Source: Antedon mediterranea (Eukaryota > Echinodermata > Crinoidea > Comatulida > Antedonidae). From it: a DNA stretch of 64,000 nt. The notes beneath the pieces are model-generated. The model was not told the DNA's origin, did not search any database, and saw only the letters and a program-made list of their open reading frames with translations. The stretch is from assembly GCF_964355755.1 (NCBI RefSeq), contig NC_092674.1, positions 13,399,001-13,463,000 on the forward strand. The letters are read 5' to 3'. The translations under genes and the position numbers were made by a program. Within the stretch, counting starts at the first letter, position 1, and every line of letters begins with the position of its first letter. Shown piece by piece: positions 1-10,960 of this stretch.

Positions 1-1210
1 TATATTCATCCGTTAAAATTAAGATTGATTAAAAAATGGTCCTCATCATCTGTTTTCTATGGGGTTGTGTATTGCTGATCTAGCGAATTATAGGGCTAGG
101 CCTGTTTGTGTTAATCAAAAGCTTTCAGCACTTGCATATTGATGTTTTCAGTTCATAAATTCTTTTCAGGGAAATTTGTTGTTCGAATAGTTTTTACTTT
201 TTGCGAACTGAAAAAAAATTCAGGAATTGATGGAAGTAATTCTCGGGTGGGACATAAACCCATGACTTTTGGCAGTAATGACTGAAACATTGTTTGCCAA
301 AACATTTTATTTACTTTCAAAATATAAATCGCCTTAAAAAAAGTACGGCTCTAAACACTGTTGAAATATATCCCCTATGAAGAAAACTATGCATTGCTTT
401 CTATAAAAACCTTGTATCTCCACATAGTTTTACAGGTGGATGCTTTATATTTTGTGCTAGGTGTGTAATGAATTGGAGAATGCCAGAGATTCCAGTAAAA
501 TATAAAACTTAATAATAAATATATAATACATTTCTGGTTTTATATAAGTATTTTGATAAAATGCCACACAGATTCCAGTAATAATAATAATAATAACATT
601 CTGATTTTTATTATTTGGAATTATTTCACAATTTTTAAGACATATAATACAAGGGTTAGCCATGATTTTGTAATAATAATAAATTTCTAGGAATCACTCT
701 GATGTTGGTATGGAAACCAAGGAATTCACTCTGATATTGGTATAAAAACAAGGAATTCACTTTGATATTGGTACGAAAACCGCATATTGTACAGTACAAA
801 TCAAAACTTTGTATGAGCATAAATATATGTGTTCCGACAAAAAACACAACATTTTCTGCTTTCTGATTGGCTGTTGTTCAGACAACATATTGGGTTAAAA
901 AATATGGTATATATTAAAAATATTTTATTGATGTTAATAAAATAATCTGATGGCAATTGGATTCAATTTAGAAATGATAATACTAATATTGCTGGTACAA
1001 TCAATGAAACATATGTAGATTACATTAACATCATAAAAAATAACTATTTGAAGCAAAATGTCTTTAAAAACGTATGGTGTACGTTATTGTCAACGCAATG
1101 GATTATCCAAACTGTCAATTATGATTGGTCAACTCACTAGCGTTTGTAGCGATTTCTGTTTTTTAAATCATTTTTTTCTGATTTTAATTATTTTTAAAAT
1201 ATTTTATTTA

Positions 1211-1348
1211 TTTATAAATGTTATTTTTAAGTGTTGTATTTTTATGTTACTTGTCTTGTCAAATTATATTGTACTAAGGGTCCGTATTATGATCAGCTTT
1301 GTCTGGATGTACTATCCTTGTTAAATATTGTTGAAATAAAATAAATAT
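1211..1348 (+). repeat. Dispersed non-LTR-like 3' tail sequence
   Basis: This stretch contains GATCAGCTT..CTGGATG..CC, then ATTGTTGAAATAAA and an A/T-rich end. It recurs at 32971-33108 (through the large duplication) and independently at 11291-11420. The AATAAA-type end and dispersed position suggest the 3' end of a truncated LINE. The family is not identified. Confidence 0.6.
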
Positions 1349-1779
1349 GGGAACCACACCTTTTGGTTAAAAAAACATTTTTTGAATATTGCCACTTAAC
1401 TTTATTTTATATGAAACATAACCATGACTTTATGTTTGTTTAATGAAACGCATCATCATTGTACTCTACAATTGTCTTAACCTTTTATTGAAATATCTGA
1501 TATATTTATAGATAGAAAGTAGTTCACTACAGTTAAAATTATAAAAGTATATAAATATAAAATAATAGTATGGATGTTATGAATTTATTTATGCCAAATT
1601 GGTGGGGTTTTTTCACAGTAAATGGAACTGATCCTTGTACATACAAAGATGAACTTGGTTGTCTCTTCTCTTTTAACTTTGTTATGAATGGAACAATGGA
1701 GGTGATTCTGGTACAGAAAATAACATGTAAGTAATGTAAAAAGAAAACCCAAGCAAAATGAAACCCAATACATTGTCTA

Positions 1780-1911
1780 AAGCTCTGTCTACACTATCAA
1801 ACTTTATGTGACAAAAATATGTTATGTGACCATATATGGTGATGAAAACTACCGTAATGGGTACATTACACTTTTTTGTCAAACTATTTTGATAGTGTAG
1901 ACATAGAGCTA
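1780..1911. mobile_element. Short MITE with TCTACACTATCA ends (copy 1)
   Basis: The ends are inverted copies: AGCTCTGTCTACACTATCA on the left, TGATAGTGTAGACATAGAGCT-type sequence on the right. A TA dinucleotide flanks each side, as for Tc1/mariner-type insertion. About 130 bp, non-coding. Further copies are at 27535-27648 and 33540-33677. Confidence 0.75.
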
Positions 1912-2251
1912 TATATTGAGATCTCTGTGCACTTCACGCACGCGCACACACACCTTCATATATACAGTATACATCCCCTCATTTGACAGGGACAATTTGA
2001 TGGACATCAGCAGGCATACTGAACTTTTTTCACAAACAATTACGAAAGAGTACCATCAGTAACCTGTATTCTTTGTATATTAAACATCTTTTATTTTTCA
2101 ATTTGAGACATGCACTTCATTATTATACTAGACTTGTTTGTACAAAGTATGTGAAATGCATGATAGAGTTAGAGTGAAAAAAAAATGATTGCAACACTTC
2201 ATGTTAATAATTTATATGAATATTTATCAACATGTGGTACTTTATTTTCAG

Positions 2252-2913
2252 CTTGCCCAGAAGGAATAGATGCCTTATGGCTGGCTATTGGCATCATTAT
2301 TGGTATATTACTAGTTGGTCTAGCCCTTCTGCTGGCCTGGAAGATAGCTACATTTATATATGACAAACGAGAATATGCTAAATTTTTGAAAGAGTTAGAA
2401 AATGCACGAACAGATGCAGTAAGGAATGATTATTTTTTTTATCTTGTAGTTAATAATGTTTATTTATTTATTATTTATGGTTTCCCTTTAAAGACCAGAC
2501 CATTTTTATGTAGAGTCACCACTACATAGCATCCAAGTTCACTGTAGCTAACGTTCCAAGACAACATTATTTATTTTAAACATTTCTATTTGCATTTGAA
2601 CTCTCTATCTATCTCTATATCTATTTCTAGTATGATTATGATGTATCGTAGTATTGTAATTGAAAATTTAACAGTACTAGTAAATACCTTAAACTTAAAG
2701 TATAAGTATATATTTATGTCAATTTCTGTGATTAACATGCATTGCAGTGGAACATTAGCATTGAAAATACTAATTGAAATTTAATTATATGTTTATGAAA
2801 AATGAAACCAAGAAAATATTACCTCGACATACTTACTTGCTTTTTTTCAGAATATAAATCCCCTTTTTAAATCTTCTACTACAACCTACAAGAATCCAAC
2901 ATATGGTAAATAG
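2252..2913 (+). CDS. Integrin beta, 3' end (copy A): transmembrane and cytoplasmic exons
   Basis: Two coding exons are seen: 2252-2418 and 2851-2913 (stop TAG 2911-2913), each with a clean AG acceptor. The first begins in CPEG and encodes a hydrophobic helix, then the membrane-proximal WK..DKREY..F region typical of integrin beta tails. The second encodes NINPLF and then NPTYGK, so the first NPxY site is NPLF (Phe for Tyr) and the second is NPTY. These sites bind talin/kindlin-type PTB proteins in the known family. The remaining exons lie left of the window. The small beta-tail exon found in copy B at 33971-34002 is deleted here, which would put the transmembrane exon out of frame if the upstream exons match copy B. 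The protein as drawn may therefore be non-functional. Confidence 0.9.
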
Positions 2914-3521
2914 AAGGTTTTATGCAAGATGTTGATACCTGTTGCCAAACAAGACCTCATTCAGAACCATCCAACAAGGCCCGATCAAATTGAAAACTGA
3001 TACACAGACTAAATGATATCAGAATAATAATTTATGGCAAAGTTCAGACTGTAACTGACAGATCAATCAAGCCTGTTATCAGAAAAAGAAATGCCCACTA
3101 GGCCACAACTGACATCAGATCAAAGTACCATGAGATACTCTCCACTGGGCCACACAGTAGGATATCAGATCAAAGTGGCTTGTCCAGATCCACAAGGCAT
3201 GTCCAGATCCAGATAAAGATCCCAGAAAAACATTCAAATGATGTTTAATAATATCGGATGTCGTAGGCACACAACACAAAATATACCACATAATTATATA
3301 AAATGGTCTGATACCAGAAACTAACAACCAGAGCATCTTGTCAAACAGAATTCACCACAGGTATCTGATAGAACATGACATTTCTGTAGTATAAATTGAG
3401 GTATTAATTATTTGGCTAGAGAGCTAACTCCATATTTAACAATAAATTGTTCTATTCATTACCCTAAAAAAATAAGTAATTTATAAAAACTGGACTGTAC
3501 TTTTATGTATGTTTATATTTT

Positions 3522-3523
<2 letters not shown>

Positions 3524-3561
<38 letters not shown>
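3524..3561. repeat. (TA)n microsatellite
   Basis: Uninterrupted AT dinucleotides of about 38 bp. The matching place in copy B (about 35309-35330) is shorter and interrupted. Confidence 0.95.
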
Positions 3562-3564
<3 letters not shown>

Positions 3565-4011
3565 TAACTCATGTATTCATAATATTGTAAGTTATTGTTT
3601 TATATTATTAAATAATATTTTTGAACAGATACAGCGGATAATTTTTAAGCACCAACACTGTCCTCGTCAATTTGCTGTAACATAGTTAGCACTCTAGTCA
3701 ATCTATTACCTCCTCAATGGTACCTAGATCATGCTGAATTTGGTGCTAAGTTGCAATATGTGATAAAATTAGAGGTTGATATAACAAAAAAAAAATTAGG
3801 ATTTAAGAATAAATTAGAGTAGCGTATATTGGTGTGGCCATGTCTTCTGCCTTAACAAACGTGCTTTATTTTATTTAAGATAAATATTTTATATAAAATA
3901 TTTGAAAATGCTGTTATTTGTTTGTAAAATTATAATAATATCTTTTCTTAGGACAGTATACAGTAGTGAGCCTATTAAAAGTAATACTGTAATTGGTTAC
4001 TCTATAGTAAA

Positions 4012-4281
4012 GGAAAATATTAGATCCCGTCAATTAAAGTTGCTGGACCACGCGCTTCTAATGCCTGATGACGAACCATTCAAAGAGTACGCTCTGTATG
4101 TTCCTCAACATGGGAAAAGAAAATGAGGAAGTCAGAGAACCAACTTTCTGAGATACATCCAACAGCTTTTAGGGGATGAAGGAGGCATGATTACCTCTGA
4201 TAAGCTGTCAGAGTTAGCCAAGGACCGTTGTGGTTTGAGAAAACTTGTAGTCGCCTGCTCCGCAGCCGACTGATGATTATG
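4012..4281 (+). mobile_element. 5'-truncated RTE-like retrotransposon fragment
   Basis: Present only in copy A. It is flanked by an 8-bp direct repeat ATAGTAAA (4004-4011 and 4282-4289), while copy B has a single ATAATAAA site. One frame reads RQLKLL, then YALYVPQHGKRK, a stop (TGA, probably from CGA), then RYIQQLLGDEGG and a final VACSAAD stop. This resembles the C-terminal end of non-LTR ORF2 proteins seen in marine invertebrates. The 3' end is TGATGATTATGA-like, as in RTE-type tails. A dead, short fragment. Confidence 0.7.
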
Positions 4282-7200
4282 ATAGTAAACTGAAAAAACA
4301 CAGTACTGACTGTATAAATAAGAACTCCCAGCCAGTTTTTAAGGGAAACTCTATTCAGCTTGGTTCCCACTAGGACGCAGTACAAGGACGTAAGCCGCAA
4401 CGCAAGCAAATAAGTCGAATGCATTGTGTCATATTGTGAACCAGACTTTAAGGGGACACTGGTGCCAAATGTGTCCCCATAATACAGTTTCCACTGTAAT
4501 ATTTATGCAGGTACATAAGAATAAAAAATATCCTAAATATCTAGTTTTGTGATTTGATGATTATTCTCCAATTTATACATGGATATGTTTCAAAGGTTTA
4601 ACTGTTAAATTAATACATAAAACAGTAAAAAGAATATTTAAAATGTTCAAAGTATTGAAAATATCAAAAATCTTTTTAAAAGATGTTCATGTTTTCTGAA
4701 TAAATCTCTTATATTTATCCTTCCGATACGATATACACTTACTACTGTTTTTTTTTACTTCGGCCATTCGGCAATGTATTCATTCACTATGTACAATCAC
4801 AGGTCAATACATAACATTTTTTCTGGTAAATTTGACTCAATTTACATTAGTGTCAAACCTGTACAAAGGGCATACAAAAGACAAACTGTTCCATACTGAC
4901 ACTATAAACATTAATAAGCAATACTGGTTGTAAAACAATATTGTAATATTACTACTTACTACTGTTTTAAGTTTGTTTTTATTATTACTTTGTTATTGTA
5001 TGTGTATATTATTACTTGTTTAAGACAGAAAAGACGTTTAATATTATAATTTCAATATAAATTGTAATAACAAAATGAGATAACAACGTTTATGAACCAT
5101 CGTGGAACCACTTTCAAGATCAAACAATAATATACATAATATACCGTAAAACATCGAAAATAAGTCCATCTCGATATCAAGCCTATTAGGCTTCTTTTCA
5201 CGATACTATGGGCTTCTTTTTTGAAATAGACTGTATTATAATGTCAAAGGAACAGAAGTTATGATCGTGTTATTATATGGTATGGATATATTAATGACCT
5301 TGCAACCATTTTTAACCATGAACTCGTATATTTATTCTACAATGTATTGTTTTCCAAATGCTACTTTTATTTAATCTTGCATCTTCTTGTCTGCTTCCTT
5401 GACAAATATATAAAATTGGCAGAGAATGTTTTAAAAATCATATATGAAACGTCATTAATTTAATCTTTTTGCCATTAGTTTTTGTATTAGAATTATTTAA
5501 TTCAAGTTTAATGTCAATCTTTAAATAGACATTTTTGATGAAATAACCGTCTTAAAAAAACTGTTTACCGGTACATTATTGATTTTTGTTAGTATCAATG
5601 TGGTAGTTATTAATAGTTCAAGGGTTTGAATTGTGTAAACATTGAGTATTTAGTGAATTTAATATAAACCAAGTCTTATTGTAGGCCTATGTAAGAGCAC
5701 AAGCTCGTCCAGGGATGTTGGGTCGTTCGGTTAAAAATAATTCTAATCCTAAGGTGCCCTTTCAAGTTAGAAACCAGCAGCGAAAGTGGTAAATAGGTCT
5801 CATGACAATTATTTGGAAAATTCATTCATCTACTACTATACTAGGCCTACAGCTATATTTTCTTTTAAAAATCTTGGCTATGGACTAGGAACAGCGAAGA
5901 GTAAGACTCGTTCATCTTTTAAAATTACAGTACAAAGCTCCCGGCCCTTAAAAAAAAACATCAACAATACCAAAATTGGTATTGCTTTTTATTTAATTGT
6001 GAATTACTATAAAATAGTGTATTTATGTAATTATTAAATAATATATACTAAACACGATCACGTCTAACCCAATTCTGTGACAATAAAAAAAAAAGGTTTA
6101 TCTGATTTTCCAAAAGCATTTTTTATATAATCTTGTAATATATTTAGGCCTATAACTTAGTTTACACAATTTTATTTTTATTAATTTTTGTAAATAATTG
6201 TATCAGATCATAATGTTATACTAGAAGAAAGAGATCGGCAATAATAAATAGCAATGTGTCGATTGGTCATGAAGGCACCAACTTCAATTTGTACACCAGG
6301 TATAATATAGATCACGCGTTTATTTATTATGAGTGTTGATATTAACGTTACGTGTATTTTGCCATATACTTTTCATTAAATCAATTGACTTTAGTACAAC
6401 CTTTACGTAACGTTATATTTTAGAATTAGGAATACTGCTTTATTAGTAGTATGGCCTGTGTGGTATATAACGGCGTTGTATCGTCTTCTCGTCTTTAAAA
6501 TCGACAGCGTAGGACACTGCGATGTCTTGCAATGTCCAGCAGATGAAGTGGTGCGCGCTGCGAGTGCTGTCTTACAACCTTATGAATTTAGTGTATGTAT
6601 ATAATGTTTGAAACATTAAATTAGTTAAATGTAATCCGTAAGTGCCTTGAAAAAAAAAGCTTGTAATATTTTGTATAGATATTTATAGTATTAACCGTAC
6701 ACAAATGTTTTTATAATAGCTATATTATTATAGGATAATATCAAATAAAACACTTTATCACATCATTTTGCCCTTTGTGTTACGTCATTGAATATAACCT
6801 ATATTCGTCTATTGATCCTTCTAATAATATAAGTTGTCAAAATAAAGTACCGGCACAAACACTTCTTTTATTTTACGATGTATAAATTTATATTATAACT
6901 TAACTTAACATACGAATGAACAGTAATCTTTTACTTGACCACCAGCAGATAAATATGGATACTGTAGGTAATAGGTCTTTACTGTATTCATTTCTGCCAA
7001 AGATTTTTATTTTATAATATGGTCGCGTTTAGTCTGAACTACGCGCGATTTTATGAAATGTTATGATCATAAATTCGAAACCAGATATTTTCCAATACAG
7101 CACTGGTTTATAATATCAAAATAGTCAACTTTCTACAGAGCTTTACCATTTAAAATGCACACAATAAATGTCCTAAAACGTTGCCGGCTATTTTGAGCAT

Positions 7201-7640
7201 TTCAAATTATCATGTCATTGTCCGTCTTGTTAGCCATTTTTTATGAACTAAAACGAAACACGACATGCAATTTAAACTAATAATTCGTGCGATTACAGCG
7301 CCTCAGATGCCAAAAGGTGACAATGTACAATTTTTTTTCCGATCCGAAAAATCATATTTCCATCACCGCATTTATAGGTTCTATACAGTGATTTGGCTTA
7401 AACTTGGTAAAAAGAATAACACATGACGTCTTATACGTATACTGTATATATAATTCAAGCTTAACAGATACAAACTGGAACGCCCACTCACTGGAAATAT
7501 TAATAAACAAACAATAACTACTACAAACTTGTGGATCAAGTCTAGCGAATCACCTAACCGTACAATGTACACACGCAACAATAGTGGACTAATCGTACAC
7601 AGCATAAAGTTTTATTAGCTGGTCTAACTTATAAAAGGAT

Positions 7641-9840
7641 ATAATAATAATAATAATAATAAATAATATATTTATACAGGATAAAACAATCAGATAACAG
7701 TGTATCTGTTTTACATTGTGGTCCTGTCTTAATCAAAATATACAAAAGAGAAACTTAATTAAATATAATACATGTCAGTTTTTTATGAAAAGAAATGAGA
7801 TTTGTATCTAGCCTTAAAGGACGTAATTGTTGGTGCCGATTTAATATTAATTGGTAAATTGTTCCATATTTTTGCGCCTGCAACTTTAAAGGACGAATTC
7901 ATTTTACTAAGGGTGTATTTAGGTATTGTTACATTCAAATTTTCTACTCCACGTGTTAAGTGGGTGTGAATATCGCGAATCAATTCAATTTCATTTACTA
8001 ATCTAATTGGTGCAAGGCCGTAAACACATTTATACATTAGACATGCTAGGGAGAAATCTCGTTTCTCTTCAAGAGTTTGCCACGATAAGTTCTGGATGAT
8101 GTTGTCACCCCTTACATTAATATAATCGAAGTTGTTAGTTACAATTCGAGCAGCTCTTTTTTGATGTCGCTTTAAAATATTTTTGTTTAACTCTGTCGTA
8201 TTTCCCCAGACTGTTATAGCATAATCACTACAAGGCTGAATTGTACTTATATATAGAGTTTCAAGTAACGGTTTACTTAAACTACTAGCCATTTTACCTA
8301 GCATTGTTATTTTATATCCAATATTTTTACTAATACATTGAGTATTTTGTTTCCAAGTTAACATTTCATCGATTACGACTCCCAGATACCTTATACTATC
8401 AACTTGTTCTAATTTACTGGTTCCAATTTGTATATTTAAATCATTACTGTCAGCTGTATGATTGTTTCTTAGTAACATAACCTTTGTTTTTTCAGTATTT
8501 ATAGAGAGGTGGTTGTCATCATACCATTTACCAATGTTATCAATAATTATTTGTAATGAATCATTTACTATCTTAGCAGTATCACCTGAGGTGTAAACCA
8601 CAACATCATCAGCAAAAACGCTGCAAGTTCCATTTACTATAGACTGCGAAATATCATTTATGAAAATGAGAAACAAGATGGGTCCCAGGACACTTCCTTG
8701 TGGAACACCAATATTGATTTCTTTAAGTGTAGATTTGTTATTGTTACAGTATACAAACTGTTTTCTGTTTTTTAAGTAATTACTAAACCAGTAAACAACA
8801 TTTTTATGGAAACCATATTTGTAAAGCTTAAATAACAAAATTGAGTGATCTATCGTGTCAAAGCACTTGGATATATCTAAGAAACAAGCGCCGACGACCT
8901 CTGAGTCATTAAAACTTTCTAACCAATCATCAACTACTCTGTGCAAGCATGTTACAGTAGAATGGTTTTTCAAAAAGGCAAATTGATCAATGTTAATCAA
9001 ATCAAACAAACTAAGAAAAGAAATGATTTGTTCCTGAACCACTCTCTCTATAATCTTTGCGATATGAGCAACGACAGATATTGGTCTGTAGTTGCTCATA
9101 CTGTCTTTACTACCCTTTCCTTTATATATAGGAGTTGTCCTTGCTACTTTCCAATCAGCTGGGACAAGACCAGACATGAGAGAGAGATTCACAATATGAC
9201 ACAATGGATAAGCAATGTACGGAGCTGCTAACCTTAACAATTTACTATCAAAATCAAGAACATCTAAATTTTTTTCTGGCAAATTATAAAGCTTCCTTTT
9301 AATGGTATTTACATCAACATTTATAAAATTAAAGGAATATTCACTAGGTGGATTATTCCAACTTGGCAGCGTATCGTCAAATGACTGCGCCATCTTAACT
9401 CCTATGTTGGTAAAGTATTCATTAAAATGTTCGCAATCAATAGTTTTACTAATGTTAGATTTCGTTTTACCAGTTAGTTTATTTAGCTCGTTCCACATTT
9501 TTTTTGGATTATTTTTATATTTTATATTTACATTATTAAAATAGTTATACTTTGCTTTCTTAATGTTAGTGTTAACCAGATTTCTAAGTCTTCTATACTC
9601 AGTTTTTAATCCTGGATTATTAACATTTACTTTGCTTTTAGTATAATCTCTTTTGTACATTAACTTTATAATTTCAGGAGTTATCCAGGGAGAGAATCTA
9701 TTTTTTATTCTTGAATTTTTTATAGGCCCATGTTTATTACTTAAATTTAGAAAGCAATTTCTAAACGTACTCCATGCATTGTCAACGTTATTAATATTGT
9801 GAATATTTTGTAATTTCTGAGAATGATAATATCCCATATG
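7641..9840 (-). mobile_element. Non-LTR retrotransposon, 5'-truncated, inserted at duplication edge
   Basis: The 3' end is at the low coordinate: a (TAA)n run at 7641-7666 is the element's tail read on the plus strand. The body is ORF2 without its endonuclease domain, so it was truncated at the 5' end, as target-primed reverse transcription often does. No clear target-site duplication was found. The plus-strand sequence before it (ATAAAAGGAT) is also the last base pairs shared with copy B. The right end is at the CATATGGG-rich palindromic stretch near 9834. Confidence 0.85.
7783..9837 (-). CDS. Reverse transcriptase (ORF2 fragment) of a Jockey/CR1-type LINE
   Basis: A 684-codon open frame with no stop, so the insertion is fairly recent. 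Residues about 1-190 are the basic linker between endonuclease and RT. RT motifs follow in order: NYRPISV near 255, motif A FLDISKCFD near 317-326, motif B GVPQGSVLGP near 370, catalytic FADD near 407-411, then YLGVVID and a C-terminal region ending in WNNLP and ITSFK. These motifs place it in the Jockey/CR1 group of non-LTR elements; the exact clade is not resolved. The AP-endonuclease domain is missing, so it cannot move by itself. The first Met is near the truncation point and may not be a real start. Confidence 0.92.
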   Translation of the reverse strand: MGYYHSQKLQNIHNINNVDNAWSTFRNCFLNLSNKHGPIKNSRIKNRFSPWITPEIIKLMYKRDYTKSKVNVNNPGLKTEYRRLRNLVNTNIKKAKYNYFNNVNIKYKNNPKKMWNELNKLTGKTKSNISKTIDCEHFNEYFTNIGVKMAQSFDDTLPSWNNPPSEYSFNFINVDVNTIKRKLYNLPEKNLDVLDFDSKLLRLAAPYIAYPLCHIVNLSLMSGLVPADWKVARTTPIYKGKGSKDSMSNYRPISVVAHIAKIIERVVQEQIISFLSLFDLINIDQFAFLKNHSTVTCLHRVVDDWLESFNDSEVVGACFLDISKCFDTIDHSILLFKLYKYGFHKNVVYWFSNYLKNRKQFVYCNNNKSTLKEINIGVPQGSVLGPILFLIFINDISQSIVNGTCSVFADDVVVYTSGDTAKIVNDSLQIIIDNIGKWYDDNHLSINTEKTKVMLLRNNHTADSNDLNIQIGTSKLEQVDSIRYLGVVIDEMLTWKQNTQCISKNIGYKITMLGKMASSLSKPLLETLYISTIQPCSDYAITVWGNTTELNKNILKRHQKRAARIVTNNFDYINVRGDNIIQNLSWQTLEEKRDFSLACLMYKCVYGLAPIRLVNEIELIRDIHTHLTRGVENLNVTIPKYTLSKMNSSFKVAGAKIWNNLPINIKSAPTITSFKARYKSHFFS

Positions 9841-9916
9841 GGGTCTTTATTTTTTAAATATGGGATTTCCCATATGGGATGGCCCAGATATTTAAGTCAT
9901 ATGGGCCCCATATGGG
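9832..9916. repeat. Cluster of CCCATATGGG palindromes
   Basis: Within about 85 bp the 10-bp self-complementary word CCCATATGGG or a close form occurs four to five times, including CATATGGGCCCCATATGGGC. It lies at the truncated 5' end of the retrotransposon. Confidence 0.8.
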
Positions 9917-10960
9917 CTTGCTACCTAGCTGAGTACTTGACAAATGCTATGCTTCAGACCGTTTGTACTCGCAATGCTAAACAATGTTCATGGGCTCCCG
10001 GACTAACTGTTTCGCGCTTCCAAACGTTGTTTAAACTAAATAGTGTATTAATTATACCAAATAGGATGGTATTTATTGAAATAAACGCCCAACAGCTCCC
10101 CAATAAAACATCACTTAGAATAATAATCGCCCATCCACATTACACAGTGTATTGTATTTATAACACAATTACATTGTAGTAGAATTCATTGACTACAATT
10201 TACCAAGCATTTTTTTTTACCACTTTTCATATCTATTAGAGGATTTTATTTGATTATAACTATTACCATATTAAAACTAAAACATTAAACGTATCCCTCG
10301 AATAAGCACCTACCTCAATGAAATCCGCCCCACCTCTTCCCCAAAAGGCCAACCTCCCCCCCACCTCCTTCCTAGAGGGGGAGGGAAGCGAGCTCACCCT
10401 CTAGTGTTAAAATTTGTTGTTATTTTTATTAAATGTGTACATGCTTTTAAAAACGTAATGATCTGTAGTTTCAAGACTTTTTGTTAATGCCACCAACTCT
10501 CTTTTTGTGTGTGTTTGTCGCCCTCTACTTGGAAAAGGTTGTCAATGGAAAATTAATAATGGCTGCGCCCATGCAAGCATGTTGAGATGTTGGCTAAACT
10601 AGTTATTTGCAGTATAAAACAATCACATAGAAGCTATTAAACATTAATGAATATGCAATGTAGTTGTCCATATCAGAGACATTCAATTGTACGGTAAATA
10701 TCTGTACCCCTTTGATTGAGTTTACATGTTACCGTTTTATTTGCTATGTTTGTGTTTATAAATTATCATGCCCTCTAAAAGCTAGCTATGCCTACCTAGG
10801 CCTGGCCCTAGCTAGGCCTAGCCTAGTTCTGGCCTAGCCTAGGCCTAGCCCCGGCCTAGCCCCTTTATCTTATGTATGTTTGATTACTATTGCAGTTAAT
10901 CATTGAAGATCATATCAGGTCAACGCATTTTAAATTAACAGTAACCAAGTTGGCTCGGCG
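9917..10960. other. Non-coding; degenerate repeats and CTAGGC-rich patch
   Basis: No gene seen. Loose repeats of ATAANCGCCCA occur at about 10080 and 10122, with a C-rich version near 10300-10400. A CTAGGC/TAGGCCT simple repeat lies at 10786-10863, a type common in echinoderm and hemichordate genomes. I looked here for the missing integrin 5' exons and found none. Confidence 0.6.

Larger units (their letters stand above)
1..7640. repeat. Large tandem duplication, copy A
   Basis: Base 1 onward matches 29148 onward, and the match runs to 7640 (ending ATAAAAGGAT), corresponding to 39741. It covers the end of an integrin beta gene and its downstream DNA. Copy A is shorter because copy B gained a 2.6-kb insertion and a 0.44-kb retroposon. 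Copy A alone has a 0.27-kb RTE-like fragment (4012-4281) and an 85-bp deletion at 2191/2192. The left boundary lies outside the window. The right boundary coincides with the 3' end of a retrotransposon. Confidence 0.95.
2914..7640. other. Non-coding downstream of integrin copy A
   Basis: 3' UTR-like and intergenic DNA with no convincing gene. It contains a (TA)n run at 3524-3561 and an RTE-like fragment at 4012-4281. All of it matches 34762-39741 except for insertions and deletions. Short open frames here (for example 5786-6037) have no recognisable protein features. Confidence 0.7.

Noticed and set aside
5786-6037. 83-codon frame conserved at 37774-37983
   Set aside because: Conserved only because the DNA is duplicated; the frame is shifted by an indel in copy B.
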